A stretch of DNA of 64,000 nucleotides from Aporhodopirellula rubra. GTDB taxonomy: Bacteria; Planctomycetota; Planctomycetia; Pirellulales; Pirellulaceae. Shown here in pieces: positions 44,801 through 51,640 of the stretch. Position numbers and translations under genes: made by a program. Numbering within the stretch: position 1 is the first letter of the stretch; each line of letters starts with the position of its first letter. The notes under the pieces were generated by a model, which had not been told where the DNA came from, made no database searches, and saw only the letters and a list, made by a program, of their open reading frames with translations. The DNA lies in contig NZ_JACHXU010000021.1 of the NCBI RefSeq assembly GCF_014192335.1, positions 82,335-146,334 on the forward strand, in the 5' to 3' direction.

Positions 44801-46329
44801 ACTTCCGTCTCGGATTCATGCGTTGGACTGGAGTAGCGGCCCAGACTCAACGCCGGCATTTCGTTGACGCTGGGTCCGGAGATCGCCGTCGACTTGCGTT
44901 GATAGATGCGATGCTTGACGTCGATCGCAGCGAACAGTTCTTTGTGCGACGACATCGACTCGGATGGACCGAGGAACAGATGCCCGGTCGGCTTGAGAGC
45001 GTAGTGAAACAGCGGTATCAGTTTGCGTTGCAGATGCGTTCCGAGGTAGATCAGCAAGTTGCGGCACAGGATCAAGTCTTGTTTGGTGAACGGCGGATCG
45101 CTGATCAGGTTATGGGCCGAGAACACGACCAACTTGCGAACCTCTTTGTTGACGAAGTATTGATTGGCTCGCTTGTGGAAGTAATCGTTTAGCCGCTGAT
45201 CAGAAACCTGATCCGAAATACCAATCGGGTACGCACCGGCTCGCGCAACCTGTAACGCTCGGTCGTCCAAGTCGGTGGCAAAGATCTGGACGGGAATGGT
45301 TTTGCCAATTCGCTTCATCTGTTCCAGCAACAGGATCGCGACCGTGTAGGCTTCTTCGCCAGTCGCGCATCCGGCGACCCAAATTCGCAGCGGGTCGTCG
45401 TTGTCATCGGCTGCCTGCGCACTTCGTTCGTCGATGCACTTCGCTAGAACGCTGCTGGCGAGTGCCTCAAACGATTCCGCATCGCGAAAGAACTCCGTCA
45501 CGCTGATCAGCAACTCGCGAAACAGCTTGGCAGCTTCCTCGCGAGACGATTGCAGCAGTTCGAGGTAGCTGTCGACATTTTCGATTTTTAAAACCGAGAT
45601 CCGCCGGCGAATGCGGCGAACGAGCGTCGTGGTATTGTAATGTTTGAAATCGTTATCGGTATGCTTGTCGATCGCGGCCGTGATCAACGGAATCGCAGCG
45701 ATGATCTGTTCAGTCAAGTCTGCGTTATCGGCGTTGTGATCGTCGTCAGACCGCTCGGCCAATTGCAACAACTCGCTGCTGATTTCTTTGGTTGACAGAA
45801 CGTAGTCCACCACGCCGAGCGACTCGGCCGATTCAGGCATCGACGGCTCCGACGCGGTCTTGGACGACTGAACGATCGTGGTGCCGCCCGCTTCGCTGAT
45901 TTCACGCAGGCCGAGCGTACCGTCGGTTCCAGCACCCGATAGGATCACGCCGACACTGTTTCGTTTCGCCTGGCTTGCGATCGAGGTAAACAGGTGATCG
46001 ACGGGCGAATGGGGATTGTCGCCAGTCCAAGGGTGAGCCACCACTTTGTCACCATCGAGCTCCAAGTTCGTCTTTGCTGAGGCGACGTAAATTCGTCCCG
46101 GCGCGAGCGTGACCGAATCGGTCACTTCGCTAATCGGAAAATGGCAACGATTTTCAATCTGCTGCAAGACAGATTTCTCAGACGGCTCGGTCTCGCTGAC
46201 CACCAAAACGATTGCCTGGGGCAGCCTGCCATCGAGCCCTCGCAGCACATCCAGGAAATCCCCCAGCCCTGCCGACGAGCAGCCAACGCCGACGATTTGA
46301 AGCGGAGACTGGTTATCGGAGGCTGACAT
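41881..46329 (-). CDS. CheB(degenerate)-CheR-PAS-hybrid histidine kinase-receiver
   Basis: The 1482-residue protein has a CheB-like domain (residues about 10-190), a CheR methyltransferase (about 205-480; WVAGCATGEEAYTVAILLLE, ILCRNLLIYLG), a coiled coil (about 660-740) with repeated NEEL units, PAS domains (about 740-1110), HisKA (NMSHEIRSPMTAILGFAELL), HATPase (NLTGNAIKFTD, GGSGLGLAIS) and a receiver (VVDDRRDIRFLSQHF; VVLMDVQMPKMDG; YLSKPID). In CheB the Ser survives (VGVGCSSAG) and the Asp (GAGTDGT), but the catalytic His of the usual 'VIQHL' is replaced (VLVVSETEPS). The esterase is therefore probably inactive. Such CheB/CheR kinases lack chemoreceptors and are thought to act in non-chemotactic, methylation-linked signalling. 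No CheA or MCP is nearby. Confidence 0.92.
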   Translation of the reverse strand: MSASDNQSPLQIVGVGCSSAGLGDFLDVLRGLDGRLPQAIVLVVSETEPSEKSVLQQIENRCHFPISEVTDSVTLAPGRIYVASAKTNLELDGDKVVAHPWTGDNPHSPVDHLFTSIASQAKRNSVGVILSGAGTDGTLGLREISEAGGTTIVQSSKTASEPSMPESAESLGVVDYVLSTKEISSELLQLAERSDDDHNADNADLTEQIIAAIPLITAAIDKHTDNDFKHYNTTTLVRRIRRRISVLKIENVDSYLELLQSSREEAAKLFRELLISVTEFFRDAESFEALASSVLAKCIDERSAQAADDNDDPLRIWVAGCATGEEAYTVAILLLEQMKRIGKTIPVQIFATDLDDRALQVARAGAYPIGISDQVSDQRLNDYFHKRANQYFVNKEVRKLVVFSAHNLISDPPFTKQDLILCRNLLIYLGTHLQRKLIPLFHYALKPTGHLFLGPSESMSSHKELFAAIDVKHRIYQRKSTAISGPSVNEMPALSLGRYSSPTHESETEVDLFQYGQRIMLDEFAPQWAIIDDEGRIQTLSADTSAFLQLTAGDFENNIIKLAHSGLKLGLRAAFSEAKKHRRRVVSENLSIPVDGGLQRVNITVQPMPEAGNGTSMHFVVFQKAGEPMHRDDAVDADCGISGISQAKAGSLIDHLESELAATRNDLERTVQELETANEELKSSNEELLSMNEELQSANEELNTSKEELQASNETLARSNSDLENLFRSSNTATLFLDKSNCIRNFTPAMSAIYNVREVDLGRPLVELTSKAVAMSALPTMEQLAADPAAGNETIETTDGRWFIRRVFPYKSATKEADGLILTFSDVTELRVGQQRLEMALKGGDLGAWDLDLVANQSWRSPRHDSIFGYAEPLASWGMDSFLKHVHEDDRGWIQDFLESTSDQQHWDYACRIRRPDGEVRWIETHATTLFNDAGEAVRMFGTVADITNRRRDEAKLAALAQQAIDSSAKARAFFDHSRYYAGVLTLDGVLTDVNQTATKMCGYERANEIGKPFWETSWWRDLPDMQAEVKDAVAGAARGEDFTKNMNFRIADGSVRITEFVLSPIRDDDGDVVFVLATGQDITDKVKFQEELQRLRQLADAANQAKSDFLANMSHEIRSPMTAILGFAELLEVESADAKEKVETIRRNGQFLLELINDILDLSKIEAGKIELDPVTFSPAKLLEDVSSLMSVRAVDSGLDLSVTYSGNLPSSLRSDPIRLRQVLINLTGNAIKFTDSGTVKLTMSYDERSCELRYTITDTGIGMTPEQQRKLFRPFSQADSSILREYGGSGLGLAISQRLSELLGGRIEVTSELGKGSSFTLVIPCEMTSAEPETADPVPSRNGNGRLDAPLDSGPLNIRVLVVDDRRDIRFLSQHFVKQLGGEVITAENGIEALEAVETEQAAGRKIDVVLMDVQMPKMDGFTAVRTLRSQGFDKPIIALTANAMDSDRDACFEAGYTDYLSKPIDAKKLTEALRRHCGS

Positions 46330-46432
46330 GGGATCGTCGATCAGGGAGGCGAGTTGTGAAGCGACTCATTATCCTCATGTGACGGGCTCATGGTAGCCTC
46401 CCTTTCGGCGGTAATGTCCTCATGTTTTGCGC

Positions 46433-47159
46433 CTAGGCCGTTGACACCGCCGGATTCTTGCTTAGACACGACGGATCTTCCAACAAGTTTGCCCAGACGT
46501 TCTTTTCCAACAGTGTGGCGCTGCCTGTCAGGGTGCAGAACGCCACGTCGGCCGCGTCTCGCCCGACACCGATCCGAACCAAGCCCAGCGTCGATGCCAA
46601 CCGCGTTGGATCGAACAAATACCACTGTCCATCCAAGAACGCTTCCATGAAGCCGTGGTAGTCCGGTGGTTGAAGGTCAACGGCGTAACCCGAGACGTAG
46701 CGGGCGGGGATTCCAATTCCACGGCAAAGACTAATCGCCAAGTGAGCGTAATCGCGACAGACGCCGGTTCGCTGCAATAATACGTCCGTCGCCGTCGTCG
46801 TGGACGTCGTGCTACCAGGCGTGTACTCCAGGTGCTCGAATACCCAGTCGCAGATAGCTTGAGCACGCGTGAAGCCAGGCTTTAAACGTCCAAATTCCTC
46901 ATACGCGAACCGCGCCAATACGTCGCTTTCGCAGTAACGACTTGGGTTCATGTACGTCAGCACCTCGGGCGGCATTTGCGAGGCCTGAGATTCACCCACT
47001 TCACGCGGCCGTTCAATGTCAGGTCTTAGGTCAGCCGTTGCCTCGTAAGAAATCGACAATTGGCAAGGTTCGACGACGATGCGGTGCAGTCGGTTGCCTT
47101 CCGGACCGATCTGACACTGCTCCACGTCAAGCGGCGGATTGAACGTCATGCGTTCGACT
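46433..47159 (-). pseudogene. 3' part of an interrupted transglutaminase-family gene
   Basis: The frame contains the transglutaminase-like catalytic residues: Cys in RTGVCRDYAHLAISLCRG, His in PDYHGFMEAFLDGQWYLF and Asp in FDPTR. The N-terminal beta domain begins abruptly at IVERMTFNPPLDVEQCQIGP. The missing first 39 residues lie at 49362-49477, beyond a 2.2-kb mobile element. Joining 49362 to 47159 gives one open frame of 281 codons, with the junction reading NKES-IVERM. Family members form an operon with Anbu; the reconstructed start here overlaps the anbu stop. A truncated product could start at ATG 47149, but it would lack the first strands and any ribosome site. Confidence 0.88.
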
Positions 47160-47237
47160 ATGAAGTCCGAGATTGGCAAGTGGGTTGAGTTGGTTTTCTT
47201 ACATTTTTTTTGTCTGCCGAAGTGAGTGAGGTGCCGT

Positions 47238-47296
47238 CGTCTGGGGTGTTGATCGGTCGCTCGCCCGTAAGTGGCGACCGATCAACACCCCAGACG
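47238..47296. repeat. Perfect 23-bp inverted repeat with 13-nt loop
   Basis: Arms 47238-47260 and 47274-47296 are exact reverse complements, with TCGCCCGTAAGTG between them. The stem is GC-rich and ends in CGTCTGGGG/CCCCAGACG. It lies in the non-coding part of the IS110 element, about 65 bases from its left end. It may be a MITE-like palindrome, a strong terminator-like RNA stem or a relic of a second element's end. Confidence 0.9.
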
Positions 47297-47785
47297 TAAG
47301 GTACCGGTCGGCTCGCCAGTGGAGTTCGATCGATGTTGCGGCTGTTCTCGGACATGCCAAGGAGCTTGATTAAACGACTATTCGAGTTTTCAGCGTTCTT
47401 TGGTCCTAAAGGGCCCGGAAGTTAATGGCTCCGGGCGACGCTGTCTCAGTTATCCATACACGGTTCAAGCCACTTGTTGGGCCGAATCTTGTGAGGCTGT
47501 CTCTTACCTGGAGGCTTCAATTGAGCAGTAAGAGTTCATTCCAAAAGTGCCACACATTCTTTAGGGCGATGTGTCCGAAAGCTCTGACGATTGCCGTGGG
47601 GGCAACCAGTCTCCAAATCGAGCCAGTCGGCATCAGGCTAGGTGGGTGTTGGGCACACATGGATGGGTCTAGTCCTTGGGGCGTGTTCGCTTCGGCAGGT
47701 TCCTTTGGTTCAGTCGACGGGATTGACGGGTGAAATGACAGCGGTTCAGGGTTGCAGGAGTGGTTGTTGTAAAAAGCCGGCAGGT

Positions 47786-47933
47786 CCGATTCGTTACGAC
47801 GATGTCTTCACATCAGGCAGCGCATACTGGTTGTCCCACCGACCGAGGATCAAAAGAGGCGAACAAGGCCGATTCGTTACTTCGATGTCGAGGCATCAGG
47901 TACGCGATACTGGCTTTCTTGCTCGCCTCCGAG
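47786..47933. repeat. Imperfect 62/65-bp direct repeat at the transposase 3' end
   Basis: 47786-47847 and 47869-47933 share CCGATTCGTTAC, CGATGTC, CATCAGG and ATACTGG blocks in register. The second copy includes the last 13 codons of the transposase; the first is a duplicate outside the gene, perhaps left by an earlier insertion of a related element. Confidence 0.7.
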
Positions 47934-49233
47934 TCGAGGATGGAGGCGGGTTCTTTGTGGTTTTGGAGCGCGGCGTGATTGGTTTCTTAGCACCGGATGG
48001 CTCTGCCTTCTTTCCTCGGCAAGACTTCTTGTCGGCAGACCTGGGTCGCTCCGGTGCTGACGGATGTAACTTCGCTTGCTCGGCGGCTTGGCGTTCTTTG
48101 GCCAAGCGTCGTTTACGCTTGTGTCGACACTCCTTTTTGGGCATCGTTCGCAATGCTTCTTCGTCCATTGGCAGTTTCCCTCCATAAGACTTGGTCACGT
48201 CAATCATCTTGTTCGGATCCCAGTCTCGTTCGTCACGCAGCATCGCCCAGGCGATCACGGCGAGCTTGCGAGCCAGTGCGATCGCAGCTTTCTTCTTGCG
48301 GGTTTTCTGCTTGCCACAGATCCGTTCGTAGACTCCTTTGGCCCACGGGTTGTATCGCAACGATGCCCAGGCGCACTCGACAAGAATCGTTCGAGCCAGT
48401 GGATTGCCTCGTTTGGTGATGCGCCCATTGCGGTCAGTTTCGCCGGATTGATACTGACGTGGCACGAGTCCGAAGTAGGCCGATACTTGTCTGCCGTTTT
48501 CAAAGCGATGCGCGTCGTCGATACAAGCGACGAGGATCTCCGCCGTGCGAGGACCGACACCGGGGATCGTTTGCACGCGTCGAAGTCGCTCGTCGGTTTT
48601 TCCGATCGCCTCAAGCCTTTTGACCACTCCGGCGAGTTGCTCGGTGAGCGAGTCGAGGATGGTCAGTTCAATGTCGAGCTCGCCTTTCCAAAGTTCGTCC
48701 GCGTCGCAGTCAGCCAGAGGCTTGCAGAACGAGTTGATTTTCTCACGCCCGGTATGCCAAGCTTTCTCGCCTGATGCGATCTCGATGCCGTGGTTGACGA
48801 ACCAGGCACGGATGGTGTTTTTGGTTTTGTTGATTCGATTGTCGAGAGTCTTGCGGTACTTGACGAGCGATCGAAACTCACGGTGCTGTGGCGTGGGCGT
48901 GTGGACGCCTTTGAGTTCCCCCATGGCAGCCATGCGGGCGAGTTTGAGTGCGTCGTCGCGGTCGGTTTTACGTTTGACGTTGGCCCATCGCCAGGCTTCT
49001 TCATTGGTGCTGCAAACGAGCGTTTTTAACCCATGTTCTTGGGCCAGATCGTTAATCCATCCCGAAGGGCCACAGGCCTCCATCACGACCAGGTTGGCCT
49101 TGTTATTCGTGAAGATCGCCGTGAGATGTTCTCTCGTGGTGGGCGTGGTAACAAATTTCGCTTTTCGATTTTTCGCGTTAAAGAAGCAGGCGACGGAGTT
49201 GAATTTTCCGAGGTCCAATGCGAGAATCTTCAT
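47896..49233 (-). CDS. IS110-family transposase (RuvC-like DEDD)
   Basis: From ATG 49233 the 445-residue protein reads MKILALDLGKFNSVACFFNA (first Asp), LVVMEACGPSGWINDLA (Glu) and VKRKTDRDDALKLARMAAMG (Asp pair), the DEDD RuvC-like domain of IS110. The C-terminal transposase_20 part has VQTIPGVGPRTAEILVACID, then VSAYFGLVPRQYQSGETDRN and GRITKRGNPLARTILVECAW. The tail is very basic (Lys/Arg/Pro-rich). IS110 recombinases work with a bridge RNA encoded in the element's non-coding end. Upstream frame extension to 49287 enters that structured region and is not used. Confidence 0.93.
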   Translation of the reverse strand: MKILALDLGKFNSVACFFNAKNRKAKFVTTPTTREHLTAIFTNNKANLVVMEACGPSGWINDLAQEHGLKTLVCSTNEEAWRWANVKRKTDRDDALKLARMAAMGELKGVHTPTPQHREFRSLVKYRKTLDNRINKTKNTIRAWFVNHGIEIASGEKAWHTGREKINSFCKPLADCDADELWKGELDIELTILDSLTEQLAGVVKRLEAIGKTDERLRRVQTIPGVGPRTAEILVACIDDAHRFENGRQVSAYFGLVPRQYQSGETDRNGRITKRGNPLARTILVECAWASLRYNPWAKGVYERICGKQKTRKKKAAIALARKLAVIAWAMLRDERDWDPNKMIDVTKSYGGKLPMDEEALRTMPKKECRHKRKRRLAKERQAAEQAKLHPSAPERPRSADKKSCRGKKAEPSGAKKPITPRSKTTKNPPPSSTRRRARKPVSRT

Positions 49234-49361
49234 TGCTTTGAATCCTTGTGTTTGGTGGGTGGAGTTGAATGTGACAAGCAGCCGCAAGCTGCGCAGATCA
49301 CGGGTTTGAGTCGCCAGTCATTTTGGACGAATGACTCCCACCCATCAAACCTCGGACTTAC
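49234..49361 (-). ncRNA. Candidate bridge RNA region of the IS110 element
   Basis: The 128 bases between the element end and the transposase start fold well on paper. An outer stem pairs 49250-49265 with 49334-49350 (one mismatch and one bulge). Inside are a stem GCAGC-CGCAA-GCTGC (49278-49292) and a stem GTCATT (49317-49322) with AATGAC (49330-49335). The second stem's loop is TTGGACG. IS110-group elements encode their guide RNA in this position (established for IS621). Which loops contact target and donor DNA was not determined. Confidence 0.55.
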
Positions 49362-49477
49362 ATGGATTCTTTATTGACCAATTGATGTTGCGTCCAGGCC
49401 GCTGCGATCTTTAACAGAAAAATGGTGGGCTGCTTCACTTCGTAAGTCAGTGTGCTGCCGATCTGAATTTGTGTCAT
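49362..49477 (-). pseudogene. 5' part of the interrupted transglutaminase-family gene
   Basis: ATG 49477 overlaps the anbu stop (ATGA) and reads MTQIQIGSTLTYEVKQPTIF, then LLKIAAAWTQHQLVNKES, the N-terminal beta strands of bacterial transglutaminase-like proteins. The reading frame then enters the IS110 end and stops at once (ATG TAA). The remainder is at 46433-47159. Confidence 0.85.
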
Positions 49478-50199
49478 TGGAGTGGATGAAGGAGTGGAGA
49501 AGCCCATTGCATGGGCAGGGAGTGCAGTGAATTGGAAAGAGCCTGTGTCCAATGCTGGATCACTTCAGCAAGGTCTGCTTCGGTATAACGATGAAACCGA
49601 GGGGTGGCGTCTTGGTTGCCAAGCACGGCAACGTCAACCGGATAGTCAACATCTGTCACACTGGTGCGGGTTGCATCATAGGCCAGCAAAGCCAACGCGA
49701 TCGCAGACGATAGCGGTGTTTGGCTGGTTAACAGTCGATCCAGGATGGGTTTGCCGTAATACGTTCGGCCGATGATGAAGTAAGGCGAGTCGAACGCGAC
49801 TTCGACCCAATTCCCTTCTGGGTAGATATAAAAAAGCTGAGGGCTCTGATCGGCAGACAAACGACCGCCAATGATCGCGTGCATGTTGAACGCATGACCG
49901 GTCGACGCCAGCGATGGACCATCCTCGTCTTTGACTCGCCGCAACTGGTTGCCGAATAGATTGGCGAACTGATACAGCCTATCCCGAACAACGTCCTCCA
50001 CGCGGAGTGTTTCGTCGACATAAGTCAACGTCTTGTCGCGCACCGACCGCAGACCGCTGGTCATGGTAAACAGCGCAGAACCTGCCAGTTGGAACTCAGC
50101 CAGTTTCTGCTTGTTGACCTGTTCACTGCCACGAACGATCCGCGTGTCGGCAAGTGCCACGATTCCTTCGTTGACTTTGATTCCAACACAGAACGTCAT
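49474..50199 (-). CDS. anbu: Anbu-type proteasome-like protease
   Basis: The 241-residue protein from ATG 50199 begins MTFCVGIKVNEGIVALADTR, matching Anbu ('MTYCVGIKLDxGLVFASDSR'). In this family the residue after Met (Thr2) becomes the N-terminal nucleophile; Thr2 is present here, as are Asp18 and Lys34-region residues (NKQKLAEF). Later: MHAIIGGRLSADQSPQLFYI, EVAFDSPYFIIGRTYYGKPI. Anbu is an ancestral proteasome beta-subunit homologue forming large ring assemblies. Longer in-frame sequence to 50349 is excluded, because it would hide Thr2. A 24-codon membrane peptide ends 2 bases upstream and the transglutaminase overlaps downstream. The usual partners alpha-E and ATP-grasp ligase are absent. 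Confidence 0.9.
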   Translation of the reverse strand: MTFCVGIKVNEGIVALADTRIVRGSEQVNKQKLAEFQLAGSALFTMTSGLRSVRDKTLTYVDETLRVEDVVRDRLYQFANLFGNQLRRVKDEDGPSLASTGHAFNMHAIIGGRLSADQSPQLFYIYPEGNWVEVAFDSPYFIIGRTYYGKPILDRLLTSQTPLSSAIALALLAYDATRTSVTDVDYPVDVAVLGNQDATPRFHRYTEADLAEVIQHWTQALSNSLHSLPMQWASPLLHPLQ

Positions 50200-50201
50200 G
50201 T

Positions 50202-50276
50202 CTAGACTCGCTTTGCAAGATAAATAATCGCCAGGATGACCAGGATGGTTCCGAGGATTCCGCCGCCGATGTACAT
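50202..50276 (-). CDS. 24-residue membrane peptide in the Anbu operon
   Basis: ATG 50276 reads MYIGGGILGTILVILAIIYL followed by AKRV and TAG. It is one hydrophobic helix with a GGG turn and basic end. It is separated from the anbu start by only two bases, so the two are probably translationally coupled. AAGG lies upstream of the ATG. Similar tiny peptides (MYIGGG-type) occur in many bacteria, but their role is unknown. It is too short for most gene callers. Confidence 0.72.
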   Translation of the reverse strand: MYIGGGILGTILVILAIIYLAKRV

Positions 50277-50483
50277 CGTAATGCCTTGTGTTACAGAGTG
50301 AAGTGGTAAGTATTTTCTCTGAAAACACCACAAGCACTTCTCGCGCCAAACCGCTTTACGCGATGCCGCAGGCCGGTTTATCGGCGGTGTGCCCCCTCGC
50401 AGGCATCGGTCTAAGCGGTCCAGCGTTTGCGTCAGAGGAGAGGAAACGACTCAGCCCCCTCCAATTCACCCGAAGGCAATCCA

Positions 50484-50636
50484 ATGTCCACCATCCTGCT
50501 TGTCATTCTGATCCTGTTGCTGTTAGGCGTTGTCCCAGCGTGGCCGCACAGTCGCAATTGGGGTTATGGGCCCAGTGGTGGACTCGGCTTGGTCGCTCTG
50601 ATTTTGATTGTTTTGTTGTTGATGGGCCGGATCTGA
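50484..50636 (+). CDS. DUF3309 small membrane protein
   Basis: The 50-residue product reads MSTILLVILILLLLGVVPAW followed by PHSRNWGYGPSGGLGLVALI and LIVLLLMGRI. The PxWxxSRxWGYxPSGxxGL block between two helices is the DUF3309 signature. ATG 50484 follows CGAAGG. Function unknown; it usually neighbours stress genes (compare DUF1328 and CsbD in this window). Confidence 0.9.
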   Translation: MSTILLVILILLLLGVVPAWPHSRNWGYGPSGGLGLVALILIVLLLMGRI

Positions 50637-50658
50637 CTCTCTCTACGAAAGAAGAACG

Positions 50659-50841
50659 ATGAACACGAAGCCACGAATCGCGATTTACTTGATGACGTCA
50701 TTCCTGGCGGCGGTATTCGTTGCGCAAACGGGATGCGATCGCAAGGAAACCGTCGTCGAGATAGAGGGTCCGCGCGGTGGTGGGGTCTCCGTTGAAAAAG
50801 ATGTCGATGATGGCAGCATCACTGTCGACGTCGAACGCTAA
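50659..50841 (+). CDS. Small lipoprotein
   Basis: The 60-residue product has a lipoprotein signal (MNTKPRIAIYLMTSFLAAVF then VAQTGC) and an acidic mature part (DRKETVVEIEGPRGGGVSVE, KDVDDGSITVDVER) suggesting a small beta-structured domain. It follows DUF3309 by about 20 bases, with AAAGAAGAACG before the ATG. Function unknown. Confidence 0.8.
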   Translation: MNTKPRIAIYLMTSFLAAVFVAQTGCDRKETVVEIEGPRGGGVSVEKDVDDGSITVDVER

Positions 50842-50866
50842 TCAACCGCACTGGTCGCTGATCGAC

Positions 50867-51469
50867 CTAATGGCAAGTCTCGTCGAGCGCCAGTTCCATT
50901 AAAAAACTCGCGATCTCGGCGGCGGTGCCCACGAAGACGGGATCCACTTCCGCCAAGGCATGAAGAGGCATCGACGGGCAGTCCGCGTCGCTGGGCGATT
51001 GGATGATGCAACGGCCTCCCGCGCTCTTAATCGCTCTCATGCCTTCGGTGCCATCGCTGAGCATCCCCGACAAGATCACACCGACCGCGTTTCTGCCTGC
51101 GCTTTCCGCTACCGACTTGAACAGATCGTCGATGCGATGCATCCGTGCGTACCGGGATGTATCGACTTCGACGTCAAATTCATCACCGTCCACCTCGACT
51201 GTTTCGTCCGAGTGCCCGACGTAAATCGTCGTGCATTCCAAACATTCTTCGTCTTCGGGCTCATCGACGCGAATCCTCGCACGTCGCGCCAAAATGTCGG
51301 CCAGCACGTTCTCGTGCTTCGGTTCGCGGTGCGTAGCGATGATCAGGGTACCGGCAAACCAGCAAGGCAAACCTTCGACGATCGTAACGATCTCTTTGAA
51401 CCCCCCTGCCGAAGCCCCGATCGCAACGATCAAGCTAGTATTGGAACTTGGGGAATCATTCGTGGTCAT
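50867..51469 (-). CDS. Stand-alone CheB methylesterase-domain protein
   Basis: The 200-residue protein is a bare CheB catalytic domain without a receiver. The triad looks intact: Ser in IVAIGASAGGFKEI, His in LIIATHREPKHENVL and Asp in LSGMLSDGTEGMRAIK. No CheR, CheA or receptor gene flanks it. Its methyl-ester substrate may be the CheR-carrying kinases in this window (inference). The N-terminus is a Ser-rich linker; ATG 51469 fits. Confidence 0.85.
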   Translation of the reverse strand: MTTNDSPSSNTSLIVAIGASAGGFKEIVTIVEGLPCWFAGTLIIATHREPKHENVLADILARRARIRVDEPEDEECLECTTIYVGHSDETVEVDGDEFDVEVDTSRYARMHRIDDLFKSVAESAGRNAVGVILSGMLSDGTEGMRAIKSAGGRCIIQSPSDADCPSMPLHALAEVDPVFVGTAAEIASFLMELALDETCH

Positions 51470-51640
51470 TGCAATTGCCGATTGATGGACGCGGTTCGCT
51501 GTGGAGTCTTCAGTAGCAGACTCGCTTCCGACATCGGGTTCGACGGGTGACCGATGATTTTAGAAACGGCACGAGAGGTGCATTGAGGTCAACTATCGCA
51601 TCCTCACATGCATTTATCTTAGCGAACCAGGTAACCGTCC

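Larger units (their letters stand above)
47163..49361 (-). mobile_element. 2.2-kb IS110-family element inserted in the transglutaminase gene
   Basis: The element carries one IS110-type transposase. Its outer ends hold an inverted 9-mer, AAGTCCGAG at 47163-47171 and CTCGGACTT at 49351-49359. It is bordered by a directly repeated ATG (47160-47162 and 49362-49364). Deleting the element and one repeat restores the interrupted gene exactly. IS110 elements usually make no long target duplication, which fits. About 730 bases downstream of the transposase are non-coding and hold a large inverted repeat and a 62/65-bp duplication, so the element is longer than usual or is a nest of two elements. Confidence 0.8.

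Noticed and set aside
47425..47733. Plus-strand 102-codon frame in the IS110 non-coding arm
   Set aside because: No homology or ribosome site; probably chance in non-coding element DNA.
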